From: Parietaria judaica
Lineage: Eukaryota; Streptophyta; Magnoliopsida; Rosales; Urticaceae
Reading direction: 5' to 3'
Length of the DNA: 64,000 nt
Assembly (NCBI GenBank): GCA_954871525.1
Contig: OX940868.1
Location: 24,919,056-24,983,055, forward strand
The translations under genes were made by a program, and so were the position numbers. The notes beneath the pieces were generated by a model. That model was not told where the DNA came from, searched no databases, and saw nothing but the letters and a program-made list of their open reading frames with translations. Of this stretch, positions 1-11,545 are shown in pieces (position 1 is the stretch's first letter; each line of letters begins with the position of its first letter).

Positions 1-478
1 GTATTCAGGACAGGTTCTGAATACTTTTATCTTATAAATTTTATTAGTATTACTTAGTAAATAAATATATTTTCTATTGAAATGCATACAATCCGGTTAA
101 ATAAAAAATAGTTGTTATAAGTTAGAATCAAAATCGAATTTCACTCTGGTGAGGGTACCTGAAAATATTGGTGTTAACATGTTCCGAGTATTTGAATCCG
201 GGTATTTTTTATTTCCGCGTAGAACATTTGATTCCCGAGTATAAGTAATATGTTGAGGCCTAAAACCGGTTCCAGATTTTCTAATAATTTACTTTGGCTA
301 TGGTACATTTCTTTACTTGCATTTTGCATAAAAATAAAAACTTGACAATGATAAATCAGTACCCTATGATGAGGTTGTATCAATCTTGTATTAAGTAAGA
401 AAATTCATCAATAATTTACATACATTGCATGTCATAATCATATATATATATATAATATATTTGTGGTGATTTAAGCAG

Positions 479-616
479 GTGATGTCAAACAAAGAGGCTT
501 CGAAGTGTATCAAAGGGATGGACGATGCTGAAGAGGCAGCAGAGGAATTAGTCAGGGAAGCCTTGTCCCGAGGAAGCTACGATGACATCTCTTGCGGCGT
601 TGTCATCTTCCATTGA
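479..616 (+). CDS. Last exon of a protein phosphatase 2C (PP2C), 5' part outside the window
   Basis: An acceptor (ttaagcag) at 471-478 opens a 46-codon reading frame that ends in TGA at 614-616. It contains EAAEELVREALSRGSYDDIS followed by CGVVIFH. The pattern 'A..L..EAL.RGS.DDIS..VV.F' is the C-terminal signature of plant PP2C-type Ser/Thr phosphatases; the Asp pair before Ile-Ser belongs to the metal-binding core. The catalytic N-terminal part would lie upstream, so subfamily, total length and start cannot be given. Bases 1-478 read as its last intron: AT-rich, no coding signal. The frame is open, and nothing suggests it is broken. Confidence 0.8.
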   Translation: MMSNKEASKCIKGMDDAEEAAEELVREALSRGSYDDISCGVVIFH

Positions 617-987
617 TGGATCCATATACATACTTTCAATATATCAAAGTTTTATTTGCACTAGCGTGTATACTCATGTTCTAACTTTTCAGTGTTTCGA
701 TGTACTCAAATTCAATTTTATTGCGATTTTAATTATTCCGTGAGATTTTTTTTACTATTAGTGGAATCACCAAGTTTTTTAGCGGCGCCATTGACAATGA
801 CAGAGGTTGTTGTGTTGTGGATATTTGCGCTGCCGATGATGGTTCGACTGCCATGGATAAACTAGAGAATGAACTTGAGATTACTCATGATTTTTAGGAT
901 TTTTTTAATTGGGAAGACTGAAGAGCGAAAGAAGATGATTCGAAGAAACAAAAACAACGCTGCGAAAAACACTTGGTATATTTGTTA
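617..987. other. Intergenic: PP2C 3' flank
   Basis: Presumed 3' UTR and spacer. A short GC-richer patch near 780-960 has no convincing ORF or known motif. The last 9 bases (979-987) are the left target duplication of the next element. Confidence 0.5.
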
Positions 988-2110
988 GGATTAATTGCGG
1001 CAAAATACCTAACCTTTGGTCAAATTCTCTATCGTGTATACAATTTTCGTAAATGACGGTAAAAGTACTCAAACTTAGCATTTAGGAGTTGACCAAGAAA
1101 ATCTACTTATGTGGCAATCAGCCTTTGCCACTTTGCCACTACTCGCCACGTAATTATTATTTTATTAAATAATTTTAAAATATTATTTTTTTAAAAAAAT
1201 AAATTAATTTTTTTTAAAAAAATAAAATTATATTTTTAGAATATCCAATAATAAATATTTAAATTTAAATATTTATTATTGGTTTTATTATTAAATATAA
1301 TTATTCATTTTAGAAAAGTGGATCAAACGAAATAACTAAAGAAAAAAAATCACCGTTCACGGTTCACTCAAGCTCCGCCTCCGATCCGGTTCACGGGTGA
1401 AACGAAATCGCTTCATATGTATAATAATAATAACCAATAATAATCATATGATTATTTAACGATAATTTTCAAAAAAAGAATAATATATAAATAAAAAAAC
1501 ATATTAAACAATTATTATTATTGTAAAATGCAAACACAAAAAAATATCATGCAAACAAATAAAAATATTTTTTTGTTAAATATAAATATGACTACTATTT
1601 TTTGTTTTTGAATAAGTGATGTGTATTTAATTATGTCTTGACTTTTTAAACAATTTGTATGTGTTTATTAGTTATTATTATTAAACATATTAAACAATTT
1701 TATTCGACGCGTGAACCGGATCGGAAACGGAGTCAAGTGAACCGTGAGCTGTGATTTTTATTTCGTTCTACCCACTTTTTTTAAATAATTATAACCAATA
1801 ATGAATATTTAAATTTAAATATTCATTATTTGTTATTATTGGAAAACATATTTTTTATTAAAAATAAAAAAAAATAAAAAATAAGTTTGTTTAAAAATAA
1901 ATACATATTTTAAAAAAATTAAAAAATATTAATTACGTGGCATGCCCGTGGCGGCCAAGTGCCATGTGGCAAAGGCTGATTGCCACACAGGTGGATTTTC
2001 TCGGTCAACTCCCAAATGTCAAGTTTGGGTACTTTTACTGCCATTTACGGGGGTTGTATACACAGCAGAGAATTCGACCCAAGGTTGAGTATTTTTGCCG
2101 TAATTAACTC
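988..2110. mobile_element. Foldback Mutator-like (MULE) element, non-autonomous
   Basis: The outer ~190 bp at each end are inverted copies: left GGATTAATTGCGGCAAAATA, right (reverse complement) GAGTTAATTACGGCAAAAAT. Both arms then run through matching blocks such as GTGGCAATCAGCCTTTGCCA. A second inverted pair lies inside: 'tcaccgttcacggttcac' near 1351 and its counterpart 'gtgaaccgtgagctgtga' near 1740. The whole 1123 bp can therefore fold back on itself. It is flanked by 9-bp direct repeats with one mismatch (tatttgtta at 979-987, tatttttta at 2111-2119), the size made by Mutator transposases. There is no transposase ORF, so it would need a helper in trans. Confidence 0.85.
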
Positions 2111-2119
2111 TATTTTTTA

Positions 2120-2761
2120 ATGAGTGGCACTATTCAGGCTGGCCCACGTTTGGCATTTGGTAAACGCCGTATGCTTTTATGCGCTAACGTAAGCTTCCTG
2201 TTCCAATAAAATCAGGTACCGGGTACCCGATATTTTTACCTTCCGGTACCCGTATCCGATTTTGAATCCAGATACAGGTACCCGGATCCGGAATCCGGAT
2301 TCGAATACGGATTTTAAACCCAGATACTGATTCGGATAATTACTCGATTTCCGGGTATTATAATTAAACCCAAGTATATATGTCCCTTTAATTAGATACA
2401 AACGACCCTTTAGTTAAATATAAAACTAATTTAAAATTTTAAAAATTGCATTGGCCAGCCCGGCCCGATTCGCCATTGGACCTTGGATCGCTACAGCCCA
2501 AGACTCTTCATTTTATTAATTTCTTGTAAAAAAGTTGAGGAGTCAATAAAGAAATTTTTAATATGTTTATATAGCACGTTGGGTATTTATATATAATCTT
2601 ATACATTAAATTAATAAAAATAAAGTATTATTAAAGAAACAAACATGAAAAAACCAGCACTATTGGCATTGTCTTCTGAACACACCAAAGAGTCGCACTG
2701 ACTCCATTTCACCAGGTTCTTCTTCTTCGCATTCTCGCGAATCCTCTTCGATCTTAGTTTT
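2120..2761. other. Intergenic and HDH promoter region with a GGTACC/GGATCC-rich repeat patch
   Basis: Between 2200 and 2370 the DNA is dense in overlapping GGTACCCG and CGGATCCGGA words. This composition is seen in terminal or inner parts of dispersed plant hAT-type MITEs. I could not fix its ends. The remainder is AT-rich upstream sequence of histidinol dehydrogenase. No certain TATA box was identified. Confidence 0.35.
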
Positions 2762-2791
2762 ATGGGATTCTCCGATTGACTTTGAATGTAG
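2762..2791 (+). promoter_or_regulatory. Two tiny uORFs upstream of histidinol dehydrogenase
   Basis: ATG GGA TTC TCC GAT TGA occupies 2762-2779, followed by a start-stop pair ATG TAG at 2786-2791. The chosen main ATG is at 2824. If the transcript starts upstream of 2762, ribosomes meet a 5-codon uORF and a minimal AUG-UAG before the main start. The transcription start is not visible, so a regulatory role is inference. Confidence 0.4.
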
Positions 2792-2823
2792 AGTTTTTGT
2801 TTTGGTTCTCATTCGCGGCGGTC

Positions 2824-5800
2824 ATGGGCAGTCGCGTTCTCGGCCTCAATCCCAGCCACTCTCTCCTTCGCCTCCGACCACCTCGAGCTCCGGCGACCTC
2901 GTTTCTTCATTCCAGAGGTGACGATTCCGTTTCCTTTTTGATAAATTCGAGATATAATGCAATGTCCGTGAAGAAATCGGTGTTGGGTTTAGGTGGATTG
3001 AGGTGTGAGAAGATTGCGTGTTCGATGAAGAGCTACAAGTTATCGGAGCTGTCCTCGCCCGAGCTCGAGAGCCTCAATGCCCGGCCTCGGATCGATTTCT
3101 CCTCCATTTTCACCACCGTGAGTCGTTGTTCTGTTCTTGTTTGGATTCCGGAAGTGGATAGAAGTAATATTTGGTTGGTCTTTGTCGTGTTAGGTCAACC
3201 CGATCGTGGAAGACGTTCGGAGAAGAGGAGATTCCGCGGTTAGAGAGTAAGTGCGGGGGACGTTATTTATGTGATTCGGAGTGAACTTTTGCAATTGAAC
3301 ACTGTTTTTCATTTGTTTATTGTGATTGTAGATACACTGCAAAGTTCGACAAAGTCGAAATGAGCAAGACGGTTGTAAGTGTTTCCGAGCTTCCGGATCC
3401 AGAGGTATTGTGATATCGCCGTTAATTTTGGAATTCAATACCGTTTCTATAATGTTTTGAAATGAAATCCAGTACGATTTTGTTGCAGCTCGACCCTGTT
3501 GTGAAGAAAGCTTTCGACGTGGCTTATGACAATATCTATGCTTTTCATTTCGCCCAGAAGTCGGCCGAGCGGAGCGTGGAGAACATGAAAGTACGTTCTG
3601 ATTGGCCTGCTTGCTTTAGTTTCTTCATGCTGTGGGATTTTAAATAATGTTTTTATTATATCAGGGTGTTCGATGCAAAAGAGTGGCTCGAGGCATTGGT
3701 TCAGTGGGTCTTTACGTTCCCGGTGGTACTGCAGTTTTGCCTTCAACTGCTCTGATGCTTGCAATTGTAAGATCTTCAGAATAATCAGATTTTATTTATT
3801 TATTTACTGTGATACTTTTTATATTTTTGGGTTGTTGATGTTTGGTTTGGTATAATGTGAAGCCTGCGAAAATTGCCGGGTGTAGAACTGTTGTTCTTGC
3901 AACTCCTCCAAGTTCCGATGGAAGCATATGCAAGGTACTATTTTCACTGTTATCAGGGTGCAAGGTTTACACAAATTGGTTTGTATGCTGGAAATGGAAT
4001 ATTCGGTTATATTTTTTCTTTAAATAAACATCCTATTCGGTTTATAAACCGAAATCTATTGTCAAAATCGGTTTTGTATCCGATTTTCATCACTGGTTTT
4101 TAATCATCTACACAAGGTCCATTTTGATTGTGATAAGGGGTCAGAGCTTTAAATCGAATACCAAATACTTGTTCAATATTGGTACCTTTTTCTTTTATTG
4201 GACCTGCTTATAAAATCGGTTCGCTTGCTTGTTTGTTAACAATGTTTATGTTTTGCGCAGGAGGTACTATACTGTGCTAAGAAGGCTGGTGTGACTCACA
4301 TCCTTCAAGCAGGAGGAGCTCAGGTTTTAATAAAATTATTAAAAGTTGTGCATTTTGTATATATAATTATTTGTGAATAATGTTCTCCTATAATCTGCTA
4401 TACATATTATTCTCTAAATGTGTATAATTGTTAAAACCTGCAGGCTATAGCGGCTATGGCTTGGGGCACAGCATCTTGCCCAAAGGTGCTAAGTCTAAAT
4501 TACTTCATTTAAATGCTCTTAATTTTTGTATGCTTATAAATGTAGACATGTAGTAAATTGTCGTGCAATCACGATAAGAAGTCTATTTCGTATAACAAAT
4601 GTAGAAATGTTATAATATTAAGGTTGGGTAAGGGTTGAAAGTGAAGGTTGTTGGCAAGTATATTGCGTATTTAATACTGATACTCTGACATATTTCTTGG
4701 AAAATTACTTTTATCTGAATTTATACTTGTCCTAAATATTTGAATTCACACATGTTGCAGGTTGAAAAAATATTTGGTCCCGGAAATCAGTATGTCACAG
4801 CTGCAAAAATGATTCTCCAAGTAGGTCATTCTTATTATTACTGTATTAATGACGTTAGAATAGGAGTTACTAAGGCTCACATTTTCTTACTTTTTTCAAC
4901 CTTAATTATTCTAAATAGAATAGCGAAGCCATGGTGTCGATTGACATGCCAGCTGGCCCTTCCGAAGTGCTCGTCATTGCTGATAAATACGCTAGTCCTG
5001 TTCATGTTGCTGCGGACTTACTCTCTCAGGTAGTAACACTACAAGATTTTTGAGGTTTATAAACTGAAATACATCCAAATAGAATTTAATCAGTCCATGT
5101 TTCAGGCTGAGCATGGCCCGGATAGTCAGGTTGTTCTTGTATTGACCGGAGAAGGCACGGATTTTAAGGCTATAGAAGACGAGTTGAAGAAGCAATGTGA
5201 TAGCCTTCCAAGGGGAGAATTTGCCTCAAAAGCACTGAGCCACAGTTTCACAGTGTTTGCACGGGACATGGTCGAGGTGCGTCTTTTACGTATGCGTAAA
5301 TTTGTAGAAATATGGAAAGTTAAGAATTACATTGTAATTATTAAATTTGTTACGTGAGTTGATGTATTGTAGATACTTAGATATTATTATTTTCTTTGCG
5401 TAGGGTTTAGTTAGTGTAGTTGTAATTATCTCATACTTAGTAACCTCGTATAAGAATTATGAAATCTTATTCTTCGGAATGAAATTATTCATTCATCCAA
5501 AACCTGCAAAATTGTGTGAAGTTTAGTCTGGACTATACAGTCAAGTGATGGGCATTTCAGAAACGTTTTGTGTATTAAATTAGACATCAGATTTTCTTAA
5601 TAGATTTCACTGCTCTATGTTATAAGTAGAACCAATCAACGAAGTCTGAATCTTTGGATATATAGTACAAGGAATGTTTTCTGAATCTGCGGATATTTTG
5701 AAGTCTGAAGCTTGTAACCGTTCGAAAATAGCTCCAAATTAATCTTGTAGCTTAAATTGCTTTCCCATGAACAATTTAATATTTTTAGTGAGCTATGATT

Positions 5801-6824
5801 TTTTTTCTTCTAAGTTCTTTTGCTTACTTTACCTGAATACACTTTTCTTGAAATCATTTTTCAAATTTTTGAAACAGTAATTTGCATATTCCGTTTCAGC
5901 GTTTCTTGGTTGGTTATGTAATTATGCTCAATTGTTTGAGAAGATATTTACATTGCTTTAATACCATGATGGTATGTCTCTCAGGCTATCAGTTTTTCCA
6001 ACTTATACGCACCGGAGCATTTAATAATCAACGTGAAGGATGCAGAAACTTGGGAGGGTTTCATTGAGAACGCAGGTAAAAAAAATTTTGTCGCTTTCCC
6101 TTTCTGTTACATACTTAGTATTTTGGTCTATCTGCACTTATTAAATTATGTTATTTAGGCTGTTTTATTATGTCTAATTATTTAATTATGTTTCACGTTT
6201 GGTTAATTAGGTTTTAGAGGTATATTTTGGTTGGGTCCGGTCCGATCCATTAGGTTGGCTATTTTTAGGAGACCTTGAGCTAAAGTAGCCAATAATCATT
6301 CACAAAGCTTAATCCCTCTCTAAAAGTGGAAGTTAAATTTTACTCGTTTCTTTCCCAAACTTGCATTCTTTTGTTAAAATGTCGGTACAAGTCAATGAAT
6401 CATGTGAAAATTTACCCAAGAAAGCAAAATCCCTAATAAAAGTGAACAAATTATTGATATTTTGAAGAAGAAAAAAAAGCCCTAGTCAAAGCGCCAAATT
6501 AGGGATTTGATCTTTTAATAGGAAATCCATATAATATCTGCAGGTTCGGTGTTTTTGGGGCAGTGGACCCCGGAGAGTGTGGGAGATTATGCTAGCGGGA
6601 CGAACCACGTCCTTCCGACGTACGGTTATGCACGGATGTACAGTGGTGTGTCTTTGGACTCCTTCCTTAAGTACATCACTGTGCAATCTCTGACAGAGGA
6701 GGGTCTCCGAAAGCTGGGACCACATGTTGCAGCAATGGCCGAAGTCGAGGGGCTTGAGGCCCACAAGCGAGCCGTCACGCTTAGACTCAAGGATATCGAA
6801 GCCAGGCAAGTTAGTCTCAAATGA
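2824..6824 (+). CDS. HDH: Histidinol dehydrogenase, chloroplast-targeted (13 exons)
   Basis: Catalyses the last two steps of histidine synthesis, L-histidinol to L-histidine with 2 NAD+, in plastids. Exons: 2824-3117, 3194-3246, 3332-3404, 3489-3590, 3665-3766, 3863-3934, 4261-4323, 4444-4485, 4761-4820, 4919-5029, 5106-5276, 5985-6075, 6544-6824. All junctions are GT-AG and in phase, giving 504 codons plus stop. Visible family motifs: [28 protein letters not shown], then LLSQAEHG with the Gln and His zinc ligands three residues apart. Further on are YAPEH with the catalytic Glu-His pair, [14 protein letters not shown] with the ligand Asp, and [10 protein letters not shown] with the C-terminal ligand His. 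All key residues are present. The Ser/Arg-rich first ~70 residues fit a transit peptide. ATG 2824 is the first in-frame ATG; the frame stays open upstream to a TTG at 2776. Plants usually have one copy. Confidence 0.96.
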
Positions 6825-7774
6825 TATTTTTGAATATATTTCCATGGATACCTTCGATTCTAACTCGGACAGAGTTGACTTTCTGCTTGATGGTTGAAAA
6901 CCATTGGGTCTTTTCTCGGATGACCTTTTTATTTCTTCTATGTGGTACGATATTAGATGGATTTTCCTAGTTTTGATGTCTTTATTGTTGTACACCAACT
7001 GTGCTGAATTATTAGAATTTTAAAATTTGCCCCTTTTCTTGATGAAAAGTAAATAAATAAAAGGGAATATCGAGTTTCGAGGGCTGGTGATAAAAATTAT
7101 CTTTACTTAGTTTGAACCAAGGTTATTAGTATATTGCTATACTTATATATACAAGTTTCCCTATATATATGTATATATGTACGGCTAGTTAGAGTGATGT
7201 ACAAATAACATGATCAGGAAGGTAATTCATCATAAAAACACCTGCACCCTATCATATCAGGAAGGTGGTTCTTTTTCTTTTTGTTTATTGAAAAGAACCA
7301 AAGAGAACGTTTCGTCCCGCCTACTCTATCGAAGAACTTCTAATTAGGCTGATGGGCTTTTATTTGACTAAACCCATTAATATAAAAAAACCTAGACGAG
7401 TAGCAGCGTCTCTAAAAGAAGGTCCTAGTGGCGTTCGTAGGCTTGGCTACCGTGTTTGTGCCTATAAATTGACCAAGTATAAGCTTGGACCCGTTAATCA
7501 GGGCTCAACTAATTGGTGGCCCGAGCACGAACAACGGAATGCTCCTTTGAAGCTTCCAAGTGTTTGTGCAAATCTCAAGTAACTAAAGGTTAATGAATTC
7601 ATGATTGCTATAAATTGTTCATATGAATCAATCTAAATGAGGATTTCACTGGGATTTTCTGCAACCCAACAAATGCCCAAAATGTGTAACTGAAATTGGA
7701 ACATAAATTATTATTACAAACATGTTCATTTGCAAAGCTCTTTTTATCCGCTGAAAAATTCTTTGATCAGCGAT
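6825..7774. other. Convergent spacer between HDH and the first WAK gene
   Basis: The 3' flanks of two genes that face each other. A 76-codon open frame at 7352-7582 (+) has no recognisable domain or relatives I know. Its moderately GC-rich codons could be a decayed gene piece. Nothing else is seen. Confidence 0.5.
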
Positions 7775-10253
7775 CTACCGCACATCGAAGGTTAACTGGT
7801 TTTGTATGCTGTCGTATGGACTCGTGATCGTGCTGCTCGAATCATATTCTAGATCACAGTTTTGAGATGGATCAATTGAAGGAGAGCTAAGCAAATACTC
7901 GGTCTCCTCTGTGCGAAGATGCTCATGTTTTTCCCATGGATGCTGCTTCGACGTAGCTCTAATCAGTCCCTCCAGCACTGTCGCCACTTCTTTCATCGTA
8001 GGTCTCTTCTCGCCTTTTAGCCTCAAACACTTCTTCGTGAGATCAGCAACTTCTCTTATTGCACCCATGTTTGTCTCGTCAGCGATGTCCTTGTCTATGG
8101 CTCTAAATAATTGTTCGTCATTTTTTAGAGAGAGAAACGACATTGCTAAGTTGCTGGTGGTACCCTCGCCTTTGATGAAGGAGAGCGCTTTCTTGCCGGT
8201 GAGTAGCTCCGCCAAAACTACACCGAAGCTGTACACATCGCTTTTGTCGTTCAACTGGCTGGTTTGGAGGTATTCAGGGTCTAGGTATCCGATTGTCCCT
8301 TGCACGAGAGTCGAAAGCTTGTCTTGATCGAGAGGAACTAGCCTTGATGTCCCGAAATCTGCAACTTTTGCTGTGTAGTTCTGATCCAGTAGTATGTTCA
8401 TTGTCTTGATGTCTCGGTGCAGAATCGGCGTGTTGGTCTCGGAGTGCAAGTAGGCCAAGGCTCCGGCGGTTTCTGCTGCTATCTTTAGTCTCTGTCTCCA
8501 TGAGAGGGAAAATTCTTTGGAGGGTTTCTTGTGAATCTTCTCGTAGAGCGTGCCGTTTATGATGAACTCGTAAACTAATATAGGAACTTCGGTGTCCAAG
8601 CAGCAGCCTAAGAGCTTGACCACGTTCTTGTGGTTGATCTGCATGAGCAAGATCACCTCGTTGATGAACTGCTCGGTCTGCTGCTCAGTCTGCGTTTGAG
8701 CCCCAATTTTCGGCTTCTTTATGGCGACGATGCGGTTATCGGGCAATGTTCCTTTGTAAACTGTTCCGTAGCCTCCTTCCCCGACAAATTCTTTATAATT
8801 GTTTGTGGCCTTTATCAGCTCTTCCTCGGTGAAGATTTTTGCCGTCTCGAACGACCCCTTTTGATGAGCCGAAGAGAGCCTTCTCTGTAACATCAGGCCT
8901 CCGTTCTGCGCAAAGAACCTCTCTTTCTGTCTCATCAGTTTTTGTTTTCTTCGGCCTAAGCACAGCATCAAACTTAGCAGAACCAACGCTACGAGTCCTA
9001 CGCTCACGCCTGCATGTATTTCCGACACACGTTTCAACTAAATACATCTTATGGTGCATACATACCACTATGAAAAAAGGATAACATACCCAAAGGAACG
9101 TAGAGGATAAGAGCTTTTGATTTGTCGTTCTTATTGTTTTCGATACAGATAGTTCGATTGGTTAATGTGTAACCTCTGGAACATGTACAATCATAGCTTC
9201 CAGGCGTGTTCGTACAAAACCCAGAAGTGCAAGGGCTTCCCTTCGTGCATTCATCGATATCTAAATATATCATATTTATAATGAGTACTGAACAAAAACT
9301 TTATTGCTATATACATGTAATCATGTATATGCAATGTTCAAATTAGTGAGCTAATTACCTTGGCAGCCATCAGGATGGTACGGATTTCCTTCGTAACCAG
9401 GCTTGCACTGGCAAAGATACCCAACTCCGGTTCTTGAGTCTACGCAGCCGCTGTTTCCCTTACAGTAGGTCACGTTCCCAGTGGCGTTGGCTTGCTCGCA
9501 AGATTGACTCCCGACTGACCAATCGATGATCATTGGAATCTTTCTCGAGCTGTTTTGATTCAGATCCTGGAAGCTCGAGATACCAGAGAAACTGAACTGG
9601 TCGGCCTGCACTGTGAAGGCGTAGCTGCAGGGGTTGAAGTCCCAGATCTCGGAGTGGTTGTAGTAGCTGCTCAGCCTCACCGTCTGGTTCCGCAGCCCTG
9701 CCGGGATCTTCGCCTCGCAGCAGCCCACGCCGGAGCACGACCCGGCTCTTATGGCGGTTTCGTCGTTGCAGATTGACATACAGCCCGTTGTGAATCTCTC
9801 ACCCGTGAGGCTGTATCCTTGGACGATCGCGTAGGTGTCACATCCAATGGCGAAGAAGATGTTCTTTGTGGAGGAGATTGTGAAATTGTAGAACCTGGAG
9901 AACCGAACATAAGGATTGTTCGACCTCGCGTTGTCGGCCAAACCCGACTTCGTGTAGCAGTCTCGTCCGACAAACTGCATGATCTGCAGCTCACCAGAGT
10001 CGGCGGATATCGAAGTAACGGTGATAGTGCTTCTGCTGACGTACGCCACGGGGTTTGTGCCGGCTGTGGTGTTGCAAATGATATTGAACCTCTCTTCCAA
10101 GTAGCAGCCCTCACCTACGCCGAAAGGATACGGAATTGCCACCGTTCCGCAGTGTTTGGGGCAGCCGGGCATTACTTGCACGGTGGAGCACGTGACGAAC
10201 ATGGCAATGGTCAGCCCCGTCACTGCGCATATGCGCTGAAAATGAGAAGGCAT
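7775..10253 (-). CDS. Wall-associated kinase copy 1 (WAK2/WAK5-like), intact
   Basis: Plasma-membrane receptor kinase of the WAK family, which binds pectin in the wall and signals inside. Exons (5' to 3'): 10253-9359, 9260-9090, 9009-7775, with phase-1 joins; 766 aa. The start MPSHFQRI at 10253 puts a hydrophobic signal peptide first. The frame extends 37 codons further up, but those residues do not look secretory. Exon 1: GUB_WAK_bind domain (PGCPKHCG..AIPYPFG), DWSVGSQSCEQA, then an EGF-like C..C.PGYEGNPYHPDGC. Exon 2: calcium-binding EGF (DIDEC, six Cys). Exon 3: transmembrane stretch VGLVALVLLSLMLCLG, then a kinase with [44 protein letters not shown] and [16 protein letters not shown]. 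The HRD arginine makes it an RD kinase. Its EGF exon is closest to copy 5, its ectodomain to copies 2 and 4. Confidence 0.93.
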
Positions 10254-11545
10254 TAGTTTCCCTAATGCAAGTCCTTGACAATTCATAAACCTGAAGCGTT
10301 CAAAGCTGGAGTTACTCTTGTTGGTGTGTGGAATATATACAGTTCGAGGATGGCAAAACAGCATCTAATAACGATACTTTCCATGGATAATAGTGACAAA
10401 ATTATTCAAGACGTAGTCAATTTATTGATATTGTAAGAAAAGTAACCAAGTTCAACAAGACAATATACCCGGCCACATTCCATCTAGTAACTCAACTGGT
10501 CAGGACCATGGTTTTAAAAACCAAGGGAATCCCTCGACATTACTATATTTTCAGTTGCGGTTCGAATACTCACAGAAAACGTTGTAAGTGCGAAAAATAC
10601 AGAATGTCGCCTAATACAATGTGAAACTTCTCATCCTACCTTTACACTCTCTCCATGAAAAAAAAAGAAAAATTGCAATCATAACTTTATAACAAATTAC
10701 AAGTATACCTCTAAAATCACGCAATTGACTAAAACTTCCTTTTATTACCATCATTGCGTCTTGTCTTGATAAAAAATGGTAATTATTAGTCAAAAGTCTT
10801 TGCGCAACATTATGGACCAGTTCGTTGATAGTTACTACTTACAATATAAAATGAGTAGAAATTGCTAATTTGCCATTTAAAATACATCGAGATATAGTAA
10901 ACGTAGTCTCTCATATTTTGTTTGTAGCAAATGGGTATGTTTCGAACATTTTTTTAACTACGCATTATTCAACAATTCAAATTCATTCGGCTAAAATATT
11001 TTTTAATTTGAGACTTTAATGAGTCTTAATTCCTACGAGCGAGCCTTTAAAAAAGATTTAGTAGGAGTGAATAAATTGGTATTCGTTGCGGTATTTGACA
11101 AATAATAAATTAAATACTGCATTCTGGTATTTTTATTATAAAAGATCAAATACCTGAACGATGAAACCCGTATCTACCGTATAATCTACCCTAACCATAA
11201 AATATGTCTTTTAAACTCATTCATATCACTTTTTAAGTTCTATGTTCTTTTTGAGTTTTTTTCTTCTTCTTCTCAAATTCATGCTCTTGAAAGAATTGCA
11301 ATTTTCAATGCTGTAAAAATCTCTGTACATATCAGCCAAATTGGGGTTTTTATGGTTCAGCCCAAATTGGGCCAAGGCGACAATAAAAAGAAATAATCAT
11401 TGAAGCCAAATAAACAATGTTAATTTTAAGAACTTTAACAAAAAAGTCATGAACAAACATTATAGTAAAGATTTACAAAGTTAGTACAAATACTTGTAAA
11501 AATCCACAAAGCATTAGTGCAATACAAATTCTTCGATCAGCCACT
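10254..11545. other. Spacer between WAK copies 1 and 2
   Basis: Upstream region of copy 1 and 3' flank of copy 2. Apart from the SINE-like piece at 10485-10569 it is AT-rich with no gene. A weak version of the shared upstream block (accaagttcaacaag) lies near 10445. Confidence 0.5.
10485..10569 (+). repeat. tRNA-derived SINE-like head with A and B boxes
   Basis: TAGTAACTCAACTGG at 10485-10499 resembles the RNA polymerase III A box of tRNAs, and GGTTCGAATAC at 10559-10569 resembles the B box. The ~60-base spacing and the lack of a cloverleaf argue against a tRNA gene and for a decayed SINE. The 3' end may reach the A-rich run near 10660. Confidence 0.45.

Noticed and set aside
7352..7582. 76-codon + strand frame between HDH and WAK copy 1
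   Set aside because: No known domain, no splice context, and it lies in a convergent 3' spacer. Kept only as a possible decayed fragment.
10254..10364. Upstream start adding 37 residues to WAK copy 1
   Set aside because: The extra residues are not a signal peptide. The ATG at 10253 aligns with the starts and secretory leaders of the sister genes.
10485..10569. A functional tRNA gene
   Set aside because: A- and B-box words are too far apart and no cloverleaf arms pair.
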